From positions 1 to 33,727 of the forward strand of contig CAYXYU010000017.1 of NCBI GenBank assembly GCA_964469525.1: 33,727 nt of DNA. The letters are read 5' to 3'. The number at the start of each line of letters is the position of its first letter. Position 1 is the first letter of the stretch. Of the stretch, positions 8,542 through 16,904 are shown piece by piece. This stretch comes from JABDCD01 sp964469525 (GTDB taxonomy: Bacteria; Pseudomonadota; Alphaproteobacteria; Rickettsiales; SXRF01). The notes under the pieces were generated by a model. The model was given only the letters and a program-made list of their open reading frames with translations. It did not search any database and was not told the DNA's origin. A program made the position numbers and the translations under genes.

Positions 8542-8615
8542 AGGGATGACTATTAATACTTATTGAGTAACGATGCAAATAGGCCTAATTTGACGCCGTT
8601 TCCAGAGGATTCACA

Positions 8616-9470
8616 ATGACCCAGACCCATTTCGGGTACCGCGAGGTGCCGGAAGACGAAAAATCGACGCTGGTGCGCGGCGTGTTTGACCGTGTGTCGT
8701 CGCGCTACGACCTGATGAACGACCTGATGAGTGGCGGGTTGCACCGGCTGTGGAAAAACGAGATGGTGGGCTGGCTGCATCCGAGAGACGGGATGCGCAT
8801 CCTCGATGTGGCGGGCGGCACCGGAGATATTGCTTTTCGCATGTTAAAGCTCGCAGCATGTCATGTCACGGTCTGCGATATCAACCGGCAGATGCTGGGG
8901 GAAGGTCGCAACCGCGCGATTGATAGGAATATGCTTTCTTCTTACCCCCTCTCCCGTGAAACGGGAGAGGGTCGGGGTGAGGGCACTTTCCAGAGTCAGA
9001 AAGCAAGTAAGCGCCCTCACCCTAACCCTCTCCCGCATAGCGGGAGAGGGAATAATGGAATTATTCACTGGCTGTGCGCCGATGCCGAAGCTTTGCCCCT
9101 GCCCGATTTATCCTTCGATGCTTATACGATTGCCTTTGGCATCCGCAATATGACACATATCGACCGCGCGCTGAAAGAAGCGCACCGCGTGCTGAAGCCG
9201 GGCGGCCGCTTTCTCTGCCTGGAATTCAGCCATCTGGCGCAGGACTGGCTACAGAAGGTGTACGACCTTTACTCTTTCAACGTCATCCCGAAAATCGGCG
9301 AAATCGTTACCGGCAGTGCCGAGCCGTACCAATATCTGGTGGAAAGTATCCGCCGCTTTCCGAATCAGAAAGTATTCGCCGCCATGATGGAAGCGGCAGG
9401 ATTCGGCAACGTACAGTACCGCAGCCTGACGCAGGGCGTCGTGGCTATTCACTCGGCACGCAGGCTGTGA
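8616..9470 (+). CDS. ubiE: ubiquinone/menaquinone C-methyltransferase UbiE with repeat-encoded insert
   Basis: SAM-dependent C-methyltransferase of ubiquinone (and, where present, menaquinone) synthesis. 284 aa, against about 250 for typical members. The SAM-binding motif ILDVAGGTGD is at residues 62-71, the acidic CDIN at 87-90, CADAEALPLPD at 154-164 and AFGIRN at 173-178. Between CDIN and CADAEALP an extra segment of about 40 residues (about 108-148) is encoded by a paired palindromic repeat (8945-9050) without breaking the frame. The insert falls in a loop, so the core fold may be kept. AGAGGA precedes the ATG. The stop overlaps the ubiB start (TGATG), which indicates translational coupling. 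Confidence 0.95.
   Translation: MTQTHFGYREVPEDEKSTLVRGVFDRVSSRYDLMNDLMSGGLHRLWKNEMVGWLHPRDGMRILDVAGGTGDIAFRMLKLAACHVTVCDINRQMLGEGRNRAIDRNMLSSYPLSRETGEGRGEGTFQSQKASKRPHPNPLPHSGRGNNGIIHWLCADAEALPLPDLSFDAYTIAFGIRNMTHIDRALKEAHRVLKPGGRFLCLEFSHLAQDWLQKVYDLYSFNVIPKIGEIVTGSAEPYQYLVESIRRFPNQKVFAAMMEAAGFGNVQYRSLTQGVVAIHSARRL
8945..9050. repeat. paired palindromic (REP/BIME-like) element inside ubiE
   Basis: Two hairpin units face each other. Unit one is CCCCTCTCCCG, GTGAAA, CGGGAGAGGG followed by the tail TCGGGGTGAGGGC. Unit two is the tail GCCCTCACCCTAA followed by CCCTCTCCCGCATAGCGGGAGAGGG. The whole is therefore an inverted repeat of two small hairpins with a spacer of about 30 nt. A second copy of the same architecture is at 12722-12820. 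Translated in the ubiE frame it gives GEGRGEG and PHPNPLP peptides. Confidence 0.9.
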
Positions 9471-11023
9471 TGCTGACCTCACTGCGCCATACCAGACGAC
9501 TGCTGTTTATCGCCTGGACGCTGGTGCGCGAGGATGCGCTGTTCTTCATCGAGGACCTGCATATTGCGCCGCTGGCGGTGGCAGTCGGTAGGTTATTTGT
9601 GCGGCGGAAGCCGCATAAGCGGCGTGGCGAGCGGCTGGCGGCTGCATTAGAAAAACTTGGCCCTGCCTTTATCAAGCTTGGACAGGCATTATCGGTGCGC
9701 TCGGATATGATCGGCGACGAGCTTGCCGCCGATTTAAGCGCCCTGCGCGACAACCTTCCTCCCTTCTCCACCGATATCGCCCGCGCTACCATCGAGGCGG
9801 AGTTTGGTGCGCCGCTGGCCGATATCTACCGGCAGTTCGAGGATCAGCCGGTGGCCGCCGCCTCGATCGCGCAGGTGCATTGCGCCATCACGCGCGAGGG
9901 AGAGGTGGTCGCGGTGAAGATATTACGTCCCGGCATCGAGGAAGCTTTCGCGCGCGATATGGATCTGTTTGTCTGGCTGGCGGAGCTGATGGAGCGGCGC
10001 CTGCCAAAATACCACCGGCTGAAGCCGCTGGAAGTGGTCCGGACATTCCGGGAATCAGTATTCTTCGAGCTGGATTTGCGCTTCGAGGCAGCGGCGGCGG
10101 ACGAGCTGGCAGCCAACATGAAGCGCCACGAACCTGGCTTCCGCGTGCCGGCGGTGGACTGGACACGCACCTCGCGGCGCGTGCTCACGACGGAATGGGT
10201 GGAAGGCATACCCCTCTCGGATATCGAAACCATTCACGCCAGCGGGTTCGATACCGGCATGATCCTTTCCAAGGCAGCCAGAAGCCTGTTCGCGCAGGTA
10301 TTCAAAGACGGATTTTTTCATGCCGACCTGCATCCGGGGAATCTCTTCGTCGATAAGAACGGCGATGTGGTGGCGGTGGATTTCGGTATCATGGGGCGGC
10401 TCGACTGGAAGTCGCGCCTGTATATGGCGGAGATTTTCCGTGGCTTCCTGACCGAAGATTACCGCCATGTCGCCGAAGTGCATTTCGCAGCCGGCTATGT
10501 GCCTGCCGGTAAATCCATCGAGGCGTTCACCCAGGCCTGCCGGGCGGTGGCGAGGCCAATTACCGGCAAGCCGCTCAATGAAATTTCGGCGGCGAACCTG
10601 CTCGGCCAGATGTTCAAGATCGCCGGCGAGTTCGAGATGGAAACGCAGCCGCAGCTGCTGCTTTTGCAGAAAACCATGATGGTGACCGAAGGCGTCGGGC
10701 GCATGCTGAATCCCAATCTCAACATGTGGGAGCTGGCGCGGCCGATGATCGAGCAGTGGGCGGAGGAACATTTCGGCCCGATGGGCAAGCTCAAGGATGC
10801 TTCGCGCCAGGGGTATGATATGGCAAAGAAGCTGCCAGTCCTACTCGGTTACCTGGAAAATACATTAAGACATCTGGGGCAACCGGAAGGCATCCGCCTG
10901 CATCCCTTAAGTGTCATAGAACTGAATGCCAGCCGTACGATGTATTACCGCCGGTGGTTACAGTTGAGCTGGACGGCACTTGCCGTCATTACGCTGCTTG
11001 GGCTTGGCTGGTGGCTGCGATGA
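9470..11023 (+). CDS. ubiB: ubiquinone biosynthesis kinase-like protein UbiB
   Basis: Member of the ABC1/ADCK/UbiB atypical kinase family, needed for ubiquinone synthesis at the membrane. 517 aa with the ATG at 9470 overlapping the ubiE stop. The reading frame is open further upstream but lies inside ubiE. Family motifs: the KxGQ element FIKLGQALSVRSDMI, the Ala-rich loop AAASIAQVH in place of a Gly loop, the lysine in VAVKILRPGI, the catalytic DLHPGNLFVD, and VDFGIMGR. A C-terminal hydrophobic segment (LAVITLLGLGWWL) is the expected membrane anchor. Its 3' end overlaps the convergent glycosyltransferase gene by 35 nt. Confidence 0.96.
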   Translation: MLTSLRHTRRLLFIAWTLVREDALFFIEDLHIAPLAVAVGRLFVRRKPHKRRGERLAAALEKLGPAFIKLGQALSVRSDMIGDELAADLSALRDNLPPFSTDIARATIEAEFGAPLADIYRQFEDQPVAAASIAQVHCAITREGEVVAVKILRPGIEEAFARDMDLFVWLAELMERRLPKYHRLKPLEVVRTFRESVFFELDLRFEAAAADELAANMKRHEPGFRVPAVDWTRTSRRVLTTEWVEGIPLSDIETIHASGFDTGMILSKAARSLFAQVFKDGFFHADLHPGNLFVDKNGDVVAVDFGIMGRLDWKSRLYMAEIFRGFLTEDYRHVAEVHFAAGYVPAGKSIEAFTQACRAVARPITGKPLNEISAANLLGQMFKIAGEFEMETQPQLLLLQKTMMVTEGVGRMLNPNLNMWELARPMIEQWAEEHFGPMGKLKDASRQGYDMAKKLPVLLGYLENTLRHLGQPEGIRLHPLSVIELNASRTMYYRRWLQLSWTALAVITLLGLGWWLR

Positions 11024-12035
11024 TGTCGGTCACGGCATCGTCCCACCGCTGGGCAACGCAAGCGAAGTCATAGCGCTTCACCGTTTCCAGGCCGGCTTTG
11101 CTGAGCCGCTCCATAAGATCGCCCAGCATAACCAACTGCAGGGCGTTAGCCAGTGCCTGAACATCCCTGCGGGGGACGATCAACCCATCGATGCCATTTT
11201 TAATGATGCTGACGGGGCCGGGTGCGTCGGTGGCGACCACCGGCACACCGTGCGCCATTGCTTCCAATATTACCAGCCCAAAGCTTTCCTCATGCGACGG
11301 CACGCACAACATGTCGATTCCACGAAAGAAGGCTGCCTTGTCTTCCACCCAGCCTTTCCATTCGATATGCGGTGTCAGGCCGAGCGACTCGGCCTGCGCT
11401 TTCAACTTCATCAGCTCAGGCCCCTCTCCCGCCAGCTGCGCCGAGAATTCGACCCCGACTTCATCTAACAACTGTAGCGCGTGCAGCAGATCGGCGAAGC
11501 CTTTCTCGTCCGACATGCGTCCCATAGCGCCGATAACCACCGGATTATGACGTTTCCGGGTGGGCGTCTTCTTTAATGGGCGGATCAGGTTGGGGATGAC
11601 TTCGATGTGTGATTCCGGATAGCCTGCCTTGATAAAATGCTGCCGCATGTGCGGGGTGAGCACGATCAGCGCATCGGCGCGGGTAACGCGGGCAGTCTTG
11701 TAGCCGTGGCTGACTCCGCACAAGGGAATCTCCATGCCTCGGCCGGCGATATCGAGCAGTGCAATAGCGCGGGCGTTATGAGCAAGGATAAGGTCGGGCC
11801 GCAGGCTTTTCAGCAGCCCTCGCATATGCCAGGCGGCATGGAGATCATAGAAGCCTCGTGGTTTGGCGGTCAGTATGGCATGGGCATGGGCGGCGACTGC
11901 CTGGCGGTAAGGCGCCAAGGGGTGCAGCAGGGCGGTGATACGATGGCCATGCGCAGCCAGCGCCTCGGTAACATCGATGTAGGATTGTTCCAGCCCGCCC
12001 TGCGTCGAGGTGAACAGCGCATGAAGTATGTGCAA
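10989..12035 (-). CDS. GT4-type glycosyltransferase
   Basis: Retaining glycosyltransferase of the GT-B fold, likely using a nucleotide sugar for cell-surface glycans. About 348 aa. The N-terminal half has the glycine-rich TSTQGGLEQSYIDVTEAL. The C-terminal half has VIGAMGRMSDEKGFADLLHA, LAGEGPE, WKGWVEDK and the EX7E motif EESFGLVILE followed by AMAHGVPVVATDAPG. The frame is open further upstream, but that part overlaps the divergent secreted-protein gene and does not look like a glycosyltransferase. I therefore place the start at the TTG at 12035, which has AGGGA upstream and gives MHILHALFTSTQGG. The acceptor and sugar cannot be told. The start is less certain than the function. Confidence 0.85.
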   Translation of the reverse strand: MHILHALFTSTQGGLEQSYIDVTEALAAHGHRITALLHPLAPYRQAVAAHAHAILTAKPRGFYDLHAAWHMRGLLKSLRPDLILAHNARAIALLDIAGRGMEIPLCGVSHGYKTARVTRADALIVLTPHMRQHFIKAGYPESHIEVIPNLIRPLKKTPTRKRHNPVVIGAMGRMSDEKGFADLLHALQLLDEVGVEFSAQLAGEGPELMKLKAQAESLGLTPHIEWKGWVEDKAAFFRGIDMLCVPSHEESFGLVILEAMAHGVPVVATDAPGPVSIIKNGIDGLIVPRRDVQALANALQLVMLGDLMERLSKAGLETVKRYDFACVAQRWDDAVTDIIAATSQAQAA

Positions 12036-12054
12036 GCGGGCATTCCCTGCATGG

Positions 12055-12083
12055 TTGTGGAAAAGGACGGGTCTTGTTATATT
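12055..12083 (+). promoter_or_regulatory. promoter predicting a leaderless transcript
   Basis: TTGTGG (12055-12060), a 17-nt spacer ending in TGT, then TATATT (12078-12083): a housekeeping-type promoter with an extended -10. The usual 6-nt gap puts the transcript start at about 12090, the A of the ATG of the next gene. No Shine-Dalgarno sequence precedes that ATG. Confidence 0.5.
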
Positions 12084-12089
12084 TATCGT

Positions 12090-12713
12090 ATGCGTATTCG
12101 TCCAGCAATTATCGTTTTGGCCTTGGCGTGTCTGCCGGTTATGGCGCAGGCGGCGGGTAACCCGCAGACTGCCTCGCTCTCGTCGGCCGAGCAGGCCTAT
12201 TACGATATGGTATTTTCCTATACGATGGAAGTCAACGAAGCGGGCAAGCCGTATGCGTGGGAGAGTTACAATGCCAAAGGCAGCATCCTGCCCGGCGAGC
12301 GGTTCGTCAGCAAGTCCGGCTATACCTGCCGTAATTTTACCCAGACTTTCGTCATCGGCGGCCAGAACGGCAAGGATGGCGGGGTCGCCTGCAAACGGCT
12401 GGGGCGCGATGGTTGGTGCCGTCTGAATCATGGCAATGCGCTTACCTGCGCCATGGAGGATAGCGGCCCGCTTATCGGCACGCCGGGCATTCCCGCCATC
12501 AATGCACCGTCAGTAAGCGTGGGCGGCGGGAATATGGACTTCCGGTCGCCCAGCATGCCGCATACGCCAAACATGCCTTCCAACCTGGAAGCGCCCGATA
12601 GCGGCGAACCCACCGCACAGGGCTATGCCGACACCGTCACCGGCACTGCCGGCGAAGCGGCGGGGAGCGTGGCGCGCAATGCGGGGAGCTGGTTCAATAG
12701 TTTGTTTAGATGA
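12090..12713 (+). CDS. secreted surface-antigen-like protein
   Basis: 207-aa exported protein. The signal peptide MRIRPAIIVLALACLPVMA ends at an AQA-AG cleavage site near residues 20-23. The mature part contains GYTCRNFTQTFVIGGQ and ACKRLGRDGWCR. This resembles the C-terminal domain of the 17-kDa/RT0821-Lpp0805 surface antigen family (there CREY..., ACRQPDGSW). The C-terminal third is Pro/Ser/Gly-rich, low complexity, ending NAGSWFNSLFR. Cysteines at both motifs could form a disulfide. I chose the ATG at 12090 because it gives an ideal signal peptide; an in-frame ATG at 12051 would add 13 polar residues. It diverges from the glycosyltransferase. The exact role is unknown. Confidence 0.7.
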   Translation: MRIRPAIIVLALACLPVMAQAAGNPQTASLSSAEQAYYDMVFSYTMEVNEAGKPYAWESYNAKGSILPGERFVSKSGYTCRNFTQTFVIGGQNGKDGGVACKRLGRDGWCRLNHGNALTCAMEDSGPLIGTPGIPAINAPSVSVGGGNMDFRSPSMPHTPNMPSNLEAPDSGEPTAQGYADTVTGTAGEAAGSVARNAGSWFNSLFR

Positions 12714-12721
12714 TTAACAAT

Positions 12722-12820
12722 CCCCTCTCCCATTTATGGGAGAGGGTTAGGGTGAGGGCACTTGCTTTCAGTAAGAAAGCGCCCTCACCCCGGCCCTCTC
12801 CCGCTTTGCGGGAGAGGGGG
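12722..12820. repeat. paired palindromic (REP/BIME-like) element, second copy
   Basis: Same architecture as the element in ubiE: CCCTCTCCCA-TTTA-TGGGAGAGGG with tail TTAGGGTGAGGGC, then the inverted unit GCCCTCACCCCGG and CCCTCTCCCGC-TTT-GCGGGAGAGGG. It fills the space between two convergent genes and extends into the 3' end of the uracil-DNA glycosylase frame. It may also act as a bidirectional transcription barrier there. Confidence 0.9.
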
Positions 12821-13486
12821 AAGTAAGCATTTCTTCGCCCTCTCTACCACCGTATCGAACATCGCCTGCGTCAGCTTGCCGGTGTTGATGTTGTAACGAG
12901 AGCAGTGGTAGCTATCCAATAGATAAATTGGATTCCCGCCTTCGCGGGGATAACCTTTGGTCAGTTGGTGCACTGACCCATGCGCGAATCTGGCATGTGA
13001 AGCCTTATACCCCATCGCCTTCAGCACGGCATTATGGGATATCAGGCCGAGTGACAGAATGAGCTTCAAATTGGGCATGACGGCGATCTCTCTTTGCAGA
13101 AAATCATTGCAGTTTCTGATCTCGGACGGCTCCGGCTTGTTCTGCTGCGGGACGCAGCGAACGGCATTGGTAATGCGGCAATTGCCCAGTTTTAGCCCGT
13201 CGTCTGGCCGTTCCAGATAGTTTCCCGTGGCAAATCCATGCTTCAATAGTGAGCTATACAGCACCAGCCCGGCATAATCGCCGGTAAAGGGGCGGCCGGT
13301 CTGGTTGGCGCCTTTCAACCCCGGGGCCAGCCCGACCACCAGGAATTCCGCGTCCAAAGGTCCAAAAGAGGGTACCGGCGCGTTGAAAAAGGAGGGATAC
13401 TGTTGCTGATTTTGCGTCCGGAAATCGCATAACCGGGAGCATTTCGGACAGTTGGGAGGAGGTGAAATGGACGCGATTAAGGACAT
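12785..13486 (-). CDS. family 5 (UdgB-type) uracil-DNA glycosylase
   Basis: Removes uracil and other deaminated bases from DNA. 233 aa. The Fe-S cluster cysteines are visible: CPKC (residues 13 and 16) and Cys111 with Cys126. The catalytic segment VVGLAPGLKGANQTGRPFTGD (50-70) fits family 5, as does DSYHCSRYNINTGKLT (191-206), which carries the second motif. Two oddities: residues about 177-188 (GYPREGGNPIYL) come from a small palindrome (12932-12951), and the C-terminus PPLPQSGRGPG is encoded by the repeat at 12722-12820, which also supplies the stop. Divergent from groES. A family 4 enzyme is less likely given the motif forms. Confidence 0.85.
   Translation of the reverse strand: MSLIASISPPPNCPKCSRLCDFRTQNQQQYPSFFNAPVPSFGPLDAEFLVVGLAPGLKGANQTGRPFTGDYAGLVLYSSLLKHGFATGNYLERPDDGLKLGNCRITNAVRCVPQQNKPEPSEIRNCNDFLQREIAVMPNLKLILSLGLISHNAVLKAMGYKASHARFAHGSVHQLTKGYPREGGNPIYLLDSYHCSRYNINTGKLTQAMFDTVVERAKKCLLPPLPQSGRGPG
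12932..12951. repeat. small palindromic repeat inside the uracil-DNA glycosylase gene
   Basis: ATTCCCGC, loop CTTC, GCGGGGAT: an 8-bp stem with one G-T type mismatch. It has the form of the short dispersed GATTCCCGC...GCGGGAATGAC repeats seen in many proteobacteria. A related palindrome lies at 15664-15695. Confidence 0.6.
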
Positions 13487-13553
13487 ATAAGCCGCGGATT
13501 TTAGCCTTTCCAGAGCCCTTTTTATAGTTTTTTTATAAAAATGGCATTTCCCC

Positions 13554-13583
13554 CTTGAAACCCTGCCCCTCTTCCTCCTATAT
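13554..13583 (+). promoter_or_regulatory. RpoH (sigma-32)-type promoter of groESL
   Basis: CTTGAAA (13554-13560), 16-nt spacer, CCTATAT (13577-13583), close to the heat-shock sigma consensus CTTGAAA / CCCATNT. The predicted leader is about 65 nt. I see no CIRCE element (TTAGCACTC inverted repeat), so HrcA control is not supported. Confidence 0.6.
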
Positions 13584-13600
13584 CACCTTCCGCAATATTC

Positions 13601-13620
13601 CAGGGTCAACAACCCTGTTT
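13601..13620 (+). terminator. terminator-like hairpin in the groES leader
   Basis: CAGGGT (13601-13606), loop CAACA, ACCCTG (13612-13617), then TTTT. It lies between the RpoH-type promoter and groES. The upstream gene is divergent, so the hairpin does not end another transcript. It may attenuate groESL or act as a leader stem. The stem is short and the T run ends at four. Confidence 0.4.
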
Positions 13621-13656
13621 TAAGGCCATTTCTAACGCAAGTTTGGAGCATATTTT

Positions 13657-13971
13657 ATGAAGATTAGACCGTTAGGCGACCGATTGGTCGTAGAGCGCAT
13701 CGAGCAGGATACGAAAACTGCCGGTGGCATCATCATTCCCGATACCGCCAAAGAAAAGCCGAAGCAGGGCAAGGTGCTCGCCGTCGGCCCGGGCGCCAAG
13801 GACGAGAACGGCAAGCGCATCCAGATCGATGTGGAAGCCGGGGATATCGTGCTGTTCACCCAGTGGGCGGGCAACGAGATCAAAATCGATGGCAAGGAAT
13901 ACCTGGTACTCAAGGAATCCGATGTCATCGGCATCATCGAGGAAACCGGCAGCAAGAAAAAAGCTGCCTAA
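13657..13971 (+). CDS. groES: co-chaperonin GroES
   Basis: Ten-kDa lid of the GroEL chamber. 104 aa, a little longer than most because of the C-terminal tail EETGSKKKAA. Typical sequence: MKIRPLGDRLVVERIEQDTKTAGGI with the mobile loop (residues 16-32) and GPGAKDENGKR, then YLVLKESDVIGII. GGAG lies about 10 nt before the ATG. First gene of the groES-groEL operon, with a 24-nt gap to groEL. Confidence 0.98.
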   Translation: MKIRPLGDRLVVERIEQDTKTAGGIIIPDTAKEKPKQGKVLAVGPGAKDENGKRIQIDVEAGDIVLFTQWAGNEIKIDGKEYLVLKESDVIGIIEETGSKKKAA

Positions 13972-13995
13972 TCAGTCAATAGAGGAGAACAACCT

Positions 13996-15651
<1,656 letters not shown>

Positions 15652-15663
15652 AGTCCACACGGT

Positions 15664-15695
15664 CATCCTCGCCCGCATCTCATGCGGGTGGGGAT
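15664..15695. repeat. short palindrome downstream of groEL
   Basis: ATCCTCG, then CCCGCAT-CTC-ATGCGGG, then TGGGGAT. The stem and the flanking GTCATCC...GGGGATCTC give it the look of the short GATTCCCGC-class dispersed repeat. It is weaker than the terminator that follows. Confidence 0.4.
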
Positions 15696-15723
15696 CTCGT
15701 CCCTACTGCACAGGACACATCGA

Positions 15724-15757
15724 AAAAGGCTGCGGGATTGCTCCCGCAGCCTTTTTT
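15724..15757 (+). terminator. intrinsic terminator of groESL
   Basis: Perfect stem GGCTGCGGGA (15728-15737) / TCCCGCAGCC (15742-15751), 4-nt loop, followed by a run of six T and preceded by five A. It should be efficient on the plus strand and partly on the minus. Confidence 0.92.
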
Positions 15758-15793
15758 ATGGTTTCCGTGTAACCCCCGGAGCCTGAAGCCCAC

Positions 15794-15815
15794 CCCCTGA
15801 TTTCACAGGGGTTTT
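15794..15815 (+). terminator. second terminator-like hairpin after groEL
   Basis: CCCCTG (15794-15799), 6-nt loop, CAGGGG (15806-15811), then TTTT. It lies between the main groEL terminator and the promoter of the membrane-protein cluster and would insulate the two. Confidence 0.5.
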
Positions 15816-15860
15816 AGGTGTTTTTGTCACGGAAACTTAACAATAAACAGCGCCTGGGCA

Positions 15861-15869
15861 TGGTATAGT
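15861..15869 (+). promoter_or_regulatory. extended -10 upstream of paralogue A
   Basis: TGG-TATAGT fits the extended -10 form. The predicted start is at about 15876, leaving a leader of about 30 nt before the GTG at 15906. No good -35 is seen at standard spacing. The 9-nt core is identical to the element in front of dnaN. Confidence 0.45.
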
Positions 15870-15905
15870 GAAGCTGATAAAACAGCACCAGAAGCGAGCG
15901 TTTTT

Positions 15906-16904
15906 GTGACGGCGGGAAAAGACTTAGATATTGATAAAAAACCGGAATGCATGCTTTGTCATGACCCGGCCCAAAGTGCGGCGGCGGAGGCCGGGTCGGA
16001 AAAGGCAGCAAACGGGCAGACTGGAAATGGCAACGGGGCTAAAAAGCAGCGCACCTGGGGTAATGTCATTTTCGACTGGGGGGTGTACGGTTCCGTCGCC
16101 TGGGCGGGGGTATCCGCTTTTTCGCTGGCTACCGCCCATTTGGCCATGAACAGCAAACATTGGGCCTTTAAACCGATACGCGGTACATACCAGTTTTTTA
16201 AGAATGGCACGGCCACGGTGCTTGAAAACACCATTATGAAGAATACGCCTAAGGAAAAGGTGGGAAAGTGGGCAAAAGGCACCGCCCTTTACTTTATCCT
16301 TGGCGCCGGTGGTTCCGCCCTGATGGGGATTATCAAATACATGGAGGATAATCGCCAAAGGCTAGCAGCAAAAATTGATAATGTTCTTGGCACCACTCCA
16401 CCTGACTGCGACCTGATCGCACAGGAACCCAAGCAGACATGGACCAGCGTATTGGCGGGCCGGGCCCTCTCCGTCATCGGAGTGGGTTACGGGTCGTTTG
16501 TCGCCATGGGGCCGGAAAATGCCGATAAAATCAGCGAAAAAGTGGGCGGATATTTTACCAAAGGCTGGATGAAACTCCGGCCGAAATCGGATCCAGTCAA
16601 AGTACGCAAAGTGATGGATGTGGCGGCATTTGACGTGCTGTTTACTATCATCACCGCTGCCGTGACCTATGCATTCAGCCGGTTTGTCGCCAAGAAGCAC
16701 GGCAAGGAGCTGGATGCGCAGGATACGCTCATAGCCATAGACCGGACTTCACCTACAATCCTGAGCAAAGATTTTGTTGAATCGTTACCAGAACGCAAAC
16801 ATACCAAGCATATCCAGCCCAAGGAAAAAATCGCCGAGCCAGCCAAGCTGCATACGCAAAAACTGGAGGCGCAGCCTGCCGATTCGCTACAGCTGGGAGT
16901 ATAA
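15906..16904 (+). CDS. membrane protein, tandem paralogue family, member A
   Basis: Unrecognised 332-aa protein, no signal peptide. The N-terminus carries CMLCH (residues 15-19, a CXXCH motif) and a Gly/Ala/Asn-rich linker. Four hydrophobic stretches are predicted at about 57-80, 125-145, 183-203 and 238-261. Family motifs: GGSALMGIIKYMEDNR (135-150), PKQTWTSVLAGRALSV (175-190) and VAAFDVLFTIIT (239-250). The C-terminal 70 residues are polar and Lys/Glu/Gln-rich. The GTG start has only a weak ribosome-binding site; no better start precedes CMLCH. Its stop (TAA) abuts the ATG of member B. A cytoplasmic location of both termini is an inference from the even number of segments. Confidence 0.8.
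   Translation: MTAGKDLDIDKKPECMLCHDPAQSAAAEAGSEKAANGQTGNGNGAKKQRTWGNVIFDWGVYGSVAWAGVSAFSLATAHLAMNSKHWAFKPIRGTYQFFKNGTATVLENTIMKNTPKEKVGKWAKGTALYFILGAGGSALMGIIKYMEDNRQRLAAKIDNVLGTTPPDCDLIAQEPKQTWTSVLAGRALSVIGVGYGSFVAMGPENADKISEKVGGYFTKGWMKLRPKSDPVKVRKVMDVAAFDVLFTIITAAVTYAFSRFVAKKHGKELDAQDTLIAIDRTSPTILSKDFVESLPERKHTKHIQPKEKIAEPAKLHTQKLEAQPADSLQLGV

Noticed and set aside
8945..9050. CRISPR repeats
   Set aside because: The repeats are facing hairpin units, only two pairs in the window, without regular spacers or cas genes.
9074..9469. Upstream extension of the ubiB frame
   Set aside because: It lies inside ubiE in another frame; the coupled TGATG start at 9470 gives the normal UbiB N-terminus.
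12036..12431. Upstream extension of the glycosyltransferase frame
   Set aside because: It is antisense to the secreted protein gene and does not resemble a glycosyltransferase.
13490..13656. CIRCE element for HrcA control of groESL
   Set aside because: No TTAGCACTC-N9-GAGTGCTAA-like sequence is present.
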